Shown here piece after piece: positions 12,951-24,059 of a stretch of DNA of 64,000 nt. The notes below the pieces were generated by a model. It ran no database searches. It was not told the DNA's origin and saw only the letters and a list, made by a program, of their open reading frames with translations. Every line of letters begins with the position of its first letter. The first letter of the stretch is position 1. This DNA is from Cadophora sp. MPI-SDFR-AT-0126 (Eukaryota > Ascomycota > Leotiomycetes > Helotiales > Ploettnerulaceae). A program made the position numbers and the translations under genes. The stretch lies in contig JAGMVK010000025.1 of NCBI GenBank assembly GCA_020747065.1, positions 186,001 to 250,000 of the forward strand, given 5' to 3'.

Positions 12951-14301
12951 GCCGCCGTTTTTTGTCCAGTGGTGTCGCTGATTTGGATATTCCAATAGGC
13001 GGGGTAGGTTGTGAGACAGGGATGAGTGATGAACAATTTCAGGGCAGGGTACCTACGGGGCATTCTTTCGCGGATCATCAAAGCAATCGCCAGGAATTGA
13101 AATAAAAAGATTACAAGTATATGATAACCATAAAAGAGTTTCATAGAGAGATGTAGCAGAAGAATGGAGAAGAGGACTCTACAACAGCTCACTCACACAC
13201 AACTGCGAGGGCAAGTGGCTATCTGGGCAAGACCTTCGGAAGCATCGGAAGCTAAGAAGTCCAAGAGAAGATAAAGTCATATGAAGACGACTCAGAAACA
13301 CTTCGCTTGGGCCATCGGAAGCTTTGAAACGGGCATGAAAGGATTTTAAGAGAGTTTTTTTAACTTTAAATTAGGGTCGCGCCGTGCCTCAGGTGGCATT
13401 GGAAGCGCACTAAACAGCACGGTTCGCAGGTATACCTAGCGCAATCTGTTCCCCATTCCCATTGTGGGATGCCTCTGTCAGGAAAGCTGTATTTGCTCTC
13501 GAAGGTCATGCTATGCTACAGCGAAAGCTACAACACAACAGTACCATCTTGCATCCCATGTCTCTGAGATCTGTATGATAATTTGCCCTAGGGTAAAGAG
13601 AGATGTAGTCTTTGCACTGAGAGTGCTTAGTGGGGTATCTGATTCACCACTTCAGTTCAACAAACCCTCTCTGTTCCTCAACATCCATCAAGCCAATCCA
13701 AGCCGGCATCAAAGACCATCAGATCCCGATTTCCCGAATCAGCCAACACATCTACGCAGTCGACCGAAGCCTCTTCGGCGAGTTCTTCGTGGTCTCCGGA
13801 AAAAAACCTTGAGCGGGAACGACTCAGCCCTGTCGCTGACGGCTTCAGCTCACAACTCTGCGCCTGATGATGACAACACTGAAAGGCTCTCGATGACAAC
13901 GGAAATGACAACCGTGGAGCTCTTTTGTTGTGGAAAAATCTTCGCTGATGATGACTTTGCGTCCGACGAATTCTTGTTAGGTTGCCGCTCAGTAAGACCA
14001 ACCCTACCATTAGATCGATATCTATATGCCGGAATGAAATAGTTCTTACGTAGACTTCGCACACACGAAGCCACATGGCTATGTATATAGCGTATTGAGT
14101 GATATCAGCTTGTAAATCTCTAAACATGCGCACTTCAACAAGGGCTGTGTCTGTCCGTCGTGAAGGACGGGTGTGGACTCAGAGGAGAACTTTAGGACCG
14201 GGCAAGGACGAGATGGTGAAGAGTGGGGGCTGTTTGATGCTCAGAAGATGAGTTGTAGACCAGCCAGGAGTGACAGATCGAGATGGGCGTCGCTCACATG
14301 G

Positions 14302-14339
<38 letters not shown>

Positions 14340-15926
14340 TCGACGAATGTTGAGGGATTAGTGCGTAAAATCAAGTTTAACTGTGTGATGGAAATGAAGG
14401 GGTGATAATCCAATTGATGACTACTGTCAGTGAATGTGTTTCATGCCAAAATTTGTTTGTGTTTCCTTCTGTCTCTTGATCTTCCTCTGTACCTGCCGTA
14501 TCCGTATGGATCTGTAGACAGGCTTTCCCAGCTCGTGAAATGAGGGAGCTGAAATTCTTTGGAAATCCACGCGTACTTTGATGTCACCACCATGCATGGG
14601 AGGCGAACAGCAAGGCATCTTCCGCCGAGTATGGTTGCTTCTCCAATTACACCTTCCTCCATCGTTCCGGTACCTGAGCCATCAGAGTCTGTGGCACGTT
14701 TTCGTGGCGTCTAGATCTAGATCGAAGGATGTCAATTTGTAATTTGGCAGTCCCTTTCTTGAATCCACATGGCCAACAAACTTCCATAAGCGATTCTATC
14801 TTGGCAAAATGCAAGATCCTCGTCTCATCACGTTCTGTGACTGAGCGGAGCGTTTTCAAAAACTCTGCCTCGGCCTCCAGAACATGTCTCTTCACCCAAG
14901 CTTACTTGGACATTCGATATTCAACAGTACGGAGAATTTCATCTACTCGAATACCATCGCCTTATGAAGCTGTCAGTGCTCAGTGCATTTCTTCCGCAGA
15001 TTTTGCTATTACCAATTGTTTCTTTTACCAGGATCCTTGGTGCAGGTTTGATTAGGACGGCAGTGGCAAAGTATGCAGACTAGAATCATATATCATTTAC
15101 TTATATTATTAAGTACACACTCCACGTCATCTCCATCATCCAGTCTCTGAAGTTTCAGCATCGCCTAAGGCTGCTGGGCGAAAACAAACCTAGTCGAGCT
15201 CATTTCAAGGGCAGCACTTCCAACCTTCCATCCAATCACTTCCACGGCTTTACAAGACTTTGCTTTCATTCCCCCGCATTTTGTCTCTCCACAGTCAAGA
15301 TAAATTTAGATGAAGAAAAGCACTTTCCTGGCTTGGCTTGATATAGAAGCATTGCCGACGAAGCTTATTGTCGTCGCAGTCAAATGACGCGTCGCTATCA
15401 CGTGAACAGCCATATATACGTGGAGAAGTGAAATGGCCTCTTGTAAAGTGGACTGCGTGGAGACCAACAGACTTTACAATTCTGAAACACTGAAATATTG
15501 TCGGTCATAGAGCTGGAATTGGATGAGCGTGCTGTGGATTAGGATTGCGTTGCTTTTGTTTGGCTGAGCCACTGATGCCTCTTTGAGGGGATGTGTTAAT
15601 CGAAATTCAGCTATGTGACTGCACGACCGAGACTTTGACTGGGAGAGGAGGTTGAATCAGACTTTAATAATTCGCTGGCAGACACACTGTGATGCGTCGT
15701 AAATGTACGCGTTTTCAGAGGCAGCCAAGATCTTTGTTCCATGTAGGAAAGTTGTTGGGAGAGAGGATTCTAAGTTGACAAATTTCATTATAAGTAGGAC
15801 CCGTTTCCAGTCCATAAGATGACATCTTCAAGTTTCTATCACTTCATCTTCTCAGCTCCTCCTCTGTTTCCAATCTCTTCTTACAACACTCATTTTTTGA
15901 ATTGTCCACTCGTTTCGAAGGCAACA
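12951..15926. other. stretch with no supported gene
   Basis: Open frames at 13464-14042 (plus) and 13678-14133 (minus) overlap on opposite strands, and neither matches a family I know. A minus-strand frame at 14895-14647 (82 codons, Lys/Arg/Glu-rich) could be part of a relic but has no recognisable domain. The last 150 bases contain the promoter of the next gene, with TTATAAGT near 15788. Confidence 0.45.
14305..14335 (+). repeat. (GA)n microsatellite
   Basis: About fifteen uninterrupted GA dinucleotides in non-coding sequence. Confidence 0.95.
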
Positions 15927-17304
15927 ATGGTTTCTCTCAAGATCTCAAGCGCTGTGTTTATCGCAGCTTTTCTCGGCCAAACTCTTGCTCATCCAGGACA
16001 TGACCTTACTCAGGAAATTGCCGAACGCAGTGAGTTCATGCAGAACTCTAAGCGATCCAGCAACTGCGACGTTGCTCTTCGCAAGCGTGGCATCGATTCC
16101 AAACAGCAGGAACGTCGCCGTCGTGCCATCCAGGAGGCTCGGGCTGCTCGCGGCTTGCCTCAAAGTAAGTTCTCTTGAAAAACTTGAGATTGAGAAAAGA
16201 CTGACTTGACATTTCCAGAAGCAGATGTCAAGAGACGTGACGCCACTGATGTGTCTCATCTCTCCTCTTTGGATGTCACCCCAACCACTTCAAACGTGGA
16301 GTCCATCATCTTTGATAACTCGACTTGCGTGTTGTCACCGGAAGGCGAAGAAGGTCCATACTGTAAGTCTAGTCTTATGTTCTTCCAGACATCCCACCAT
16401 CAGCCAGCTAACCGAACATCCAGATGTCAAGGGCGAGTATATCCGCAGCAACATCACCGAATCCGAACCTGGCGTCTCCGTAACATGGGACCTCCAATTT
16501 ATCGACGTTAACACCTGCGAGCCAATCGAGAACCTCACATCCGATATTTGGCACTGTAACGCCACTGGTGTCTACGCCGGTGTGGTGGCTGACGGAAATG
16601 GTGATTCGAGCGACGAGTCCAACATCGACAAGACCTTCCTCCGTGGTCTGCAGACCACCGACTCCGATGGTGTTGTCCAGTACGAAAGCATCTTCCCCGG
16701 CTATTACTCTGGACGAGCAACCCACGTCCACGTCGAGACCCATCTCAACGGTACTGTCCTCCCCAATGGTACATACACCGGCGGCAGCATCGCACACATC
16801 GGACAACTCTTCTTCGACCAGGACCTGATTACCGAAGTCAACACTCTATCCCCATACTCCGACAACACCAACACCCTTACCGCAAATGCAGACGACAGAG
16901 TTGTCCAAAGCGAGCTCGAAAACGACTCCGACCCGTTCTTGAACTACGTCTTGCTAGGTGACAGCGTTGAAGATGGACTCTTCATGTGGGTTACGCTTTA
17001 CATCGATACTTCTGCAAGCTACACATCTAGCCCAGCATCCGAGTTGACCGCTGATGGTGGTGTCGCTGTCAGTGGAGGTACCAGCTCTGGATCAAGCGGA
17101 GGAAACGGAAGTAGCGGACCTGCAGGTAACGGCACGATGCCCTCAGGTGTTGCGCCGAGCGGTGCTGTACCATCTGGCTCTACATGTGGAAGTGCTGGAG
17201 GATCAAATGCTACCGTCTCAACCGCCGCAGCAGCTTCGACCGCGTTGTCAGTTGTTTCGACTAGTGGTGGCAACAGAAAGCGAGTATCTCGCTTCTTGCA
17301 CTGA
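15927..17304 (+). CDS. secreted intradiol ring-cleavage dioxygenase-like protein
   Basis: This is a 420-residue protein from three exons: 15927-16164, 16219-16362 and 16424-17304. The ATG at 15927 opens a clear signal peptide (hydrophobic core AVFIAAFLGQTLA, then HPGHD). The fungal extracellular intradiol dioxygenase fold follows: CVLSPEGEEGPYY, VKGEYIRSNITE, a CEPIENLTSDIWHCNATGVY segment, and THVHVETHLNG. Candidate non-haem iron ligands are the Tyr in GPYY, the Tyr in NATGVY and the two His in HVHVETH, matching the Tyr2His2 set of the family. The last 80 residues are Ser/Gly/Thr/Ala-rich, and a weakly hydrophobic AAAASTALSVV near the end could be a GPI signal, although a basic tail follows it. 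Proteins of this type are predicted to open aromatic rings outside the cell or at the wall; the substrate is not evident. All three junctions keep frame and motif, so the model is well supported. Confidence 0.88.
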
Positions 17305-19075
17305 AGAAGCTACATGGATCGCTTTGGATGGGCTCGGAGATAGGGTGAGAGAAAAAAGAGATGACAAATGAGCTTTGGTTTCTGCAATGACAAGGCTTTG
17401 CATAGCAATAGAATATCTTTCCTATCCTAGGTTTATCATTCAAAGTCAAATATAACAGGCGTTTTTGAAACTTTTGATTCAGTTTCTTGTATAGATGTGG
17501 CAAATGACAGCTCTCGTCTATATCTTCTGCCGGCAGATCTCGTATCTTTTTGCCCTCTTTCTAGGCGAAAAAGCCTCCCCTCCCCTCCGCGGGTTGGAAC
17601 GTTGTGAGCTGAAGGACTTGAGTACGGCTTCAAGGCGCTATGCTGATTTGCTTGATATGATTTGGCTTGAAGATCCCGACCTGGTTTCCACGGAGAATGG
17701 AGACAATGAAAGCCGACAGACTTTATCCAGCTCTCTATCTTACTTTTTCTGTTCTTCCGAAGGATAATCTCTCGAATCAAACCTTGAGGGGCTCTCACTG
17801 TTGCTCGTTTTGTATCGATGACTTTCCGGCTCATATCTTGTGGACCTGTATAAGTAAAGATGTTGCTTTTCAATGTCTTGGAATCTAGCTTCATCTTCCT
17901 CAAGATTCGAAGTAAGTACGATCAAGCTTATGTCAAGCTGAGACCTCAACAAACCTGAGTTACTATACAAATGATCATCTCTCCTTGTTCGATCATGACA
18001 AATGCCCGGTTCCCAAGCTTAGACCAAGTCAAACCTGGTTTTCAGCTGCTGTAAGTGTGAAACATGGTGGATATCCCGACATACATCCGTATAGGGACTT
18101 CGATTGGATTATAGTGGAGAGTTACGTGGAACTGGTCGGAAATTGAGTCGCGTAAAAATACATTCATTTCGTGTTAAGATACCTTGACAAGTGACGCCTC
18201 AAGTCATCATTCTTCAAGCAAAATTCAAAGAAGTGCCAACCGGCTCTTTCTGTGGCTGTGGCTACCCATCGCTAAGTCATCTTTTGGAGCAAAGAGTTTC
18301 TGTAGATAAGGTTTGCCAGTTACTTGCCGTCGTCTTGAAATGCGGCTGAGACAAGCCCTCAGCTTCCATGTCCTTTAGGCGAGTCCGAGAAGTCAGAAAG
18401 TTTAAATTGCGATTTCAAATCTTGGCACCATGAACTTTATCCTAGTTCAGTGTCGTGCTGTTAGAGTCTGACAAGGAAGTACCTCCGTAGCCACTAGAGA
18501 ACGGATGATCAATCCCTTCACGAGGAATCATCTGGTCCTTCGGTCCTTCTGTCTCCAGGCTGCTATGGTTCGGAATGTCTTTTCTTGGATAACTTCGAAG
18601 TCAGAGGTAACGGTAGAGTAAGACTGTGGGTATGTCTCATTCTCGACATTGGGAGCGTGGATCTGAAAAAGATACAATGCATTACATGGTTGTAAACATT
18701 CAATGCGACAATATGGTAGATTCTCGCCTGTTATCTCATAATCATGTAAATGATCAATCCAGGAGCGACACCAAAAGCTTATACCCCAATCATCTGCCAG
18801 GACGGCTTTGGGTTGAAGTCGCCAGGCTCATGCCAACAGCCAAATAGCTTTGATAAGACCCTGACCCTTCTTGGACTCCGAAACTAGACTCTTGTTTGCT
18901 CTATCACAGCGGACCCGGCTGTGTCAGGCAAAGTCAATCATACGCTACTTCGTCAGCACCAAGTTGCAAGTTCCTTTCAGCGATCTATAAATTTGGGTAT
19001 ATGTCTGAAAGAACATCGACAATATTCAACTTCTCCAAAGAGGCTTATTTGATTCCCTCCTCAATATCTCAGTCA
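17305..19075. other. intergenic, no supported gene
   Basis: A 155-codon minus-strand frame at 17903-17436 is the longest here. It is Lys/Arg/Ser-rich, has no family resemblance and overlaps plus-strand frames, so I do not call it. The part from 18.4 to 19.0 kb is the presumptive promoter of the P450 locus. Confidence 0.45.
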
Positions 19076-20701
19076 ATGACTTTCGTCACCTCCAACCCAA
19101 TTGGCTTCTCCCTCGTGGGGACGGCCACCATTCTCCTCGAGGAGATTATTTGAGCTCAGCAAGATGATCTACTTCACCCGATTTCATTCTCTCAAATCCA
19201 TTCCAGGACCTTGGTTTCCAGCTTCCTCCTCGCTTTGGATGCGCTGGCAACGCTGGCAAGGCAAATTATCCTTCACAGCAGATGATCTCCTCGCCAAATA
19301 CGGTCCTGTTGTTCGCATCGCACCCAACATGGTTCTAGTCAACGATTCCAAAGCCCTCACGGAAGTTTTCACTAGACGTGACCTGGATACTGCACCGAAA
19401 GCCATTCGTGCACTCTGAGTCGGTGGTCATGACTGGACAGTCACTTGTCCACAAGACGAGAAAGCTCGCGAGCGTCGCAGTCCAGTCATGACTGCCACCA
19501 CGACCAGGAATCTCAGATACTGGCAACCTATCTTCGAGAGCAACATCGCAGATATGATGACCGATCTGGCTGAGTCTAAAGGTCAGAAGTCCGAAGATAT
19601 CGTTCATCACCTTCGCATCAACACTCTCCTCAATTCCCAAGCCGTTATGGGAGGCTCTCACATCAAGCTCGATCCATCCACCTTCCCAAAGACAGTCGGA
19701 GAATACAACTTTTTGGTCGTATGGCGTCTATGTTTGCCCGAGTGGGCATTCAAATGGTTGAAATACTCGCCTTTCCCTAACGCTGGATATCGCGTCCGCT
19801 CAAGCGATTTACTCTTCAACCTCGGCCGAGATCTCTGCCAGCAAGCCGCAACAGCCGATCCAGAACACCACGACGAGGCACCAACTGTCTACGATCTCTT
19901 CACTAAAACAACTGAGAAGACTGGCGGCATCAAGTGGACTCAAGGTGAGATCAGCGCCGAAATGGCCGGTCAAATCCTCGCTGCGATTGAGAAAACCTCG
20001 TCAGCCTTGGCGTTTATATTCTACGAGCTCGCCAAAAACCAGTCTTTGATGGAAGAGCTTCACAATGAAATCAGGGGCATGGACGGATACTTCGACATCG
20101 AGAGTCTGAAACTACTCGACGCATGCATCAAAGAAGGACTTCGCTTCCGCCCTCCAGTTGCCTTCACTGGAAGTCGTCTCTCACCCAAAGGAGGGGTCAA
20201 CATCCTCGGGGTATATTCTTTTCTGGCCTGTTCTTCTCTAAGCTCTGGATTCTCGGATCAGAGGCATTGATTAGAGACCGAGAACACGATCCTAGAATCT
20301 TGAATCTTACAGAGCTAACTTTATTGAAGTACTACATCCCAGAAAATACTGTCATAACCACACAGTCACTGTCCATGAGCCGCCAATGTCCAGATCTCTT
20401 TCCCAACTGCGACGTCTACGATCCCAAACGCTGGCTCGACGAATCTAAGCTCGATGAGCGTCGCAAGATGACTGCTCCATTCGGTGTGGGCTCTCGCCGT
20501 TGTCCTGGGGGGAATATGGCGATCTGTCAGATGCGTCTTCTCATTGCTGCTACGGTTAGAGATTTTCATGTTTTGCTTGCGCCTGAGACCACTCCTGCCT
20601 CGATGGAGCCGTTCGAGGCGAACGGTTTTCGGTCAAGATATGATGAGTGTCATTTCATTTTCAAGCCCCGCGGTAGTTCTGAAATGAGAGAGCTTATCTA
20701 G
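19076..20701 (+). pseudogene. cytochrome P450 broken by one frameshift and one stop
   Basis: A nearly complete microsomal P450 (about 500 codons) is readable. It starts with the N-terminal anchor from ATG 19076 (MTFVTSNPIGFSLVGTATILL), then the proline hinge SIPGPW, helix-I region AAIEKTSSALAF, the ExxR of CIKEGLRFRPP, and the haem loop FGVGSRRCPGG with its Cys ligand. A 119-nt intron (20211-20329) joins NILG to YYIPENTVI. Two lesions break it. The anchor frame runs into a stop after GTATILL, while the downstream frame continues as RRLFELSKMIYF, so a one-base shift lies near 19118-19130. An in-frame TGA at 19416-19418 sits between DTAPKAIRAL and VGGHDWTVT, with coding resuming at once in the same frame; it is consistent with CGA changed to TGA. 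The coding quality after the stop is good, so the loss is recent or one or both lesions are sequence errors. Substrate is not predictable. Confidence 0.8.
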
Positions 20702-21228
20702 ATGTATGCGACGGGACCTTTTTTACTTAAAGTATTTCAAACGTCGTACATTTAAGGATCATCTCGAATGGCTTTCGAATGCGGGAGGCATTGTAAGACC
20801 AAACAGAGCAAATTGACTTCAGTCCGCAAACAAGTCTCAATTTCCTTCGATAGACCACACAGGTATTGAGTACCGATTCCCAAAAGTGCGCCATTCTTGA
20901 ACACAATCCGGGTGGTTGTATCCGCTCCAAGGAAAAATGCAAGACAATCCCCACCAAGCCTCGCTAAAGTTTCAGGGGCTTGTCGGTAGACTTTTCAGGG
21001 GAGGACAACATCAACAAACTTTCGGGCACATCAGCACAACCTATCCTCTCAATTCTGTTACCGTAACTAGATTTTAGTCGTTTAAAAGTCATTTTCAGCT
21101 TGAGGACGTACACATACAAGCATTAGCCAGATCCACTGCCGGCTCGAACAACCGATTTCGCGAGAGGCACAGCAGCGAAAAAAGATTGTTCGGCCTTCAC
21201 TCTTTCAATTATCCCAGCAGTAGCAGAC
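20702..21228. other. intergenic
   Basis: P450 3' side and the promoter of the next plus-strand gene. No further structure seen. Confidence 0.5.
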
Positions 21229-22183
21229 ATGTTTCTTACATTACTTCTTGGCGGAATCGTTCTCGGTGTTGGAAGCACGGCTCAATCGCCATCAAAGACG
21301 ACCATTCAGAGTTTGATTCCTGAGCCGCTGCCGTCTGTTATGCCAGATGGGGTAGTAAATCTGATCATCCAGGAAATGAATGGATATGCCGGACTATTCG
21401 AGGCTTCTGTCATTCAAGCTGTGAGTATCTTCGTGACACAAGTACTCGAAATTCGCGACGGGATAGTGCTGACGAGACAGTAGGAAGCAGCCTCAACAAC
21501 ATATTGGGTCGCGTGCGCTTCATCTATTCCCGAAGATGACTGCCCGTTTGATGCCACACCCCCCTATGTTGGCATGACTGTCACGCAAGGGGCAAAAGGT
21601 ATGCAGATGACCAACAGCGAGGAACAATGGTATGTCTTCTCTGCAGTTCCTATTCCTCCCACGAGGTCTCGCTCTGTCTGATTTTGCTCCAACAATTGCT
21701 TACCCTCTTCAAAGGTCCGTTTCTGAATCATGCACCTTCGCTACAACAACGGTCTCTATCGCAACATGCACCAATTACTGGTCCGTGGGCCACTCGGCAG
21801 AAAGAGACGAACCATCGATATCACATACAGACCAGTACACTCGTACCTATGACGCCAAACTACCATATAAATCATGGTGGATCGAGCAGTGGTACCAGCC
21901 GCCGTTCATTCCTGTGTCGATCACGGCCGGTGCTGAGAAGTTGATCAGTGGAGCATCCGCCACTACGACAGCAGCCAGTTCAGGACCAACGAGCAGTCAA
22001 ACTTCCGGAACGGAGATCAACACACCTGTACCTGCTGTGACCCAATCAGGACAGGCATCGAGTACTTCATCCTCAGTTGTGACGACCGAGACAGCGACAT
22101 CGGGAATGCTGGGCAACGGAAAGCCAGACGCGAAGTTCGTGCTTGGTATCTGTGTTGTAAATGTTGTAATCTATCTTCTATAA
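21229..22183 (+). CDS. GPI-type secreted Ser/Thr-rich protein
   Basis: This is a 268-residue protein from exons 21229-21420, 21484-21629 and 21715-22183; both introns keep the frame (MFLTLL... to VIQA/EAAS, and EEQ-W/SVSES). A signal peptide (MFLTLLLGGIVLGVGSTA) is followed by a compact Cys-containing domain with cysteines in ASTTYWVACASS, PEDDC, SVSESC and SIATC, and a WW pair in SWWIEQWYQ. A long Ser/Thr-rich stalk comes next, then a C-terminal hydrophobic stretch (FVLGICVVNVVIYLL) typical of a GPI-attachment signal. The organisation is that of small cell-wall or plasma-membrane glycoproteins of filamentous ascomycetes. I do not recognise the N-terminal domain and assign no function. Confidence 0.75.
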
Positions 22184-22294
22184 TGCACACGCTTTACTGA
22201 AGCAAACATAGCTATGGCGAAGCGGATAGTACAAGTTTCAAAGCAAAATATTTCCTCGAGATATTTTTGCAGCCCTTCAGCCTCTTGATCTCCA

Positions 22295-23288
22295 TCACTT
22301 GGCAGGCCTGAAAGCCTGTTCTTCAAGCTGCACCTCACTTCCCGACCCACCGCTCGTCCTTTTCTCCCTCTCCAGGTACCCTCTAATCTCTCCTGGATGT
22401 AACCAACAGAACAACACCAGAACGCCGAACATGAGAATCGCATCAAACGCATACATGAAAGCCTCATGTGAGAACAGGTACCCCGCATTGCCCTGCAAAA
22501 ATTCCACCACACGGAAGATACTTCTGATCAGAATTAGAGCGCTTGAAATGTACAGAGCCCAGAGGTGCTTCTGCCATGGGATGGAAAGAGATGTGGCGGT
22601 TGGTGATTTTCGGAGCCGGGTGTGGAAGATGAAAGCCACGACGACGAAGAGTCCGAAGAAGAGGATTTGGAATATCAAGCCGCCGACCACAACGTACTCG
22701 CCAGTCTTCGCCTTGCTGGATGAAGACATGAGACCTGCACCTGTATGATTCAATCATGTTAGCTACTGTCCTGATTTTGGAAGTTCTCTCCCGTCGAAAA
22801 TAATTCAGTGGTGCCTTACCTCCAGATTGCAACAGAAATGCGAAAATATCTCCACAAACAAATGTCTTCGTCAACCATTTCTGGCGCACCATCGAATATC
22901 TCTCTCCATCTGTCATCAAGATCACTCGGCCGAGTATCATGTAGATACTGCCTGCGAACAAAGCCGGAGCGACAAGTGTAAGGACCGATTGGATGATGTA
23001 GGGACCGAGACTCCAGTCTGGGGCTTTTTGGGAGGCGGAGTAGGCGCGTGCTGCGAAACCGATCACTTCGACTAGGAGAATGGTTAGCTAGGATGACTGG
23101 AGGACACTTGTGGGAGATTTACAGATTCCTCCCAGTACCAATGGAATCAAAAACCATGCTCGACTCTTGTACATCTGGAAGGAATGGACACCTGTGATAA
23201 TCGCAAAGAGCACACATGCAACTGATGCAGCTGCAATGGATGGATTGTATCGGTAGAGGAGGTAGACATCATCGCTATTGTCTGCCAT
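22295..23288 (-). CDS. RTA1-family seven-TM membrane protein
   Basis: This is a 287-residue protein from three minus-strand exons: 23288-23123, 23071-22820 and 22740-22295. Junctions give GGI-FEVIGFAARAY and LLQSG-GAGLMSSSSK, both family-typical. The protein begins YLLYRYNPSIAAASVACVLF and has about seven hydrophobic segments. Characteristic RTA1-domain features include FEVIGFAARAYS, APALFAGSIYMILGRVI, FVCGDIFAFLLQSGG and SIFRVVEFLQGNAGYL, and the tail is cytosolic and charged. RTA1-like proteins are linked in yeast to lipid translocation and to resistance against 7-aminocholesterol, and in filamentous fungi often to xenobiotic stress. The specific substrate here is unknown. A perfect 13-bp inverted repeat lies about 245-320 bases upstream and may be a regulator site. 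Confidence 0.9.
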
Positions 23289-23532
23289 GGCGAAGTCTTC
23301 GGGGACTGGTTGGTTGTCGGTTGTAAGGCTTCGAAGAGTCGAAAATAATTGATGATTGATTGCGCGACCACAACTCTTGAATTATTGATTTCGATGGAAT
23401 TAAGTCGGAGAAAAGAAAACAGTCGATGAGTACCCCTTTCCCGATCGAAGAATAATGAACACATCCTCGGACATTAAGTGCAGCCCCATCATCTATATAT
23501 GACTTTACAGCTTCCCCATTCTTAGACCACCC

Positions 23533-23605
23533 GAATACGCCGTATAATCGTGTTCGTGTGTTTTGACAAGCTCGTTTACTAGTGTACGAGCAATACGGCG
23601 TATTC
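23533..23605. promoter_or_regulatory. perfect 13-bp inverted repeat upstream of the RTA1 gene
   Basis: GAATACGCCGTAT at 23533-23545 is matched by its exact reverse complement ATACGGCGTATTC at 23593-23605, with a 47-base spacer. Each arm carries a CGCCG/CGGCG core, as expected for Zn2Cys6 half sites. A regulatory role is inferred from the position in the RTA1 promoter only. Confidence 0.35.
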
Positions 23606-24059
23606 ATGCACAGCCCGCCCTGCCAGCCAGGAGATCCACTGCCAAAGTCTCCAATAAGCTTGGCGCTTGCGCAGCGGGGATGATACCGCCCAGAGTCGAA
23701 ATCGCGCCTCGAAGCTCAATCGTTTATCGTACACCTCTTGGAAGCAAGAAGTTTTGTGTTAAAATTAAGCTTCTGGGAAAGTAAACTACCTCCATACGCC
23801 AGATGACGTCTGATGTTTACTCTGTGGAGAAGTTCCCTTAGCTTCCGCAGGCTCGGTCTTCATCGTACGGTTTCTTATTGTTTGCTTGCGACCTCACAGA
23901 ATCGAGTGCGACTATTCAATCGAAAGTTTAACTGGCATTGATAGTCTACTTCCTACGTCGGATATCTGTTTGCACAGGAATCAAGGTCTCAAACAGCCCA
24001 AAAATTCTTCATAGACCGATGACTGTCGGATTCTCTGCTTATTGAGGCTTAAGCTTCAT

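Noticed and set aside
13464..14133. 192-codon plus frame and 151-codon minus frame over the same bases
   Set aside because: They exclude each other and neither resembles a known protein.
14647..14895. 82-codon basic minus-strand frame
   Set aside because: Looks mildly protein-like but has no homology I can name and no continuing exon.
17436..17903. 155-codon minus-strand frame
   Set aside because: No domain, basic random-looking composition, overlapped by plus-strand frames.
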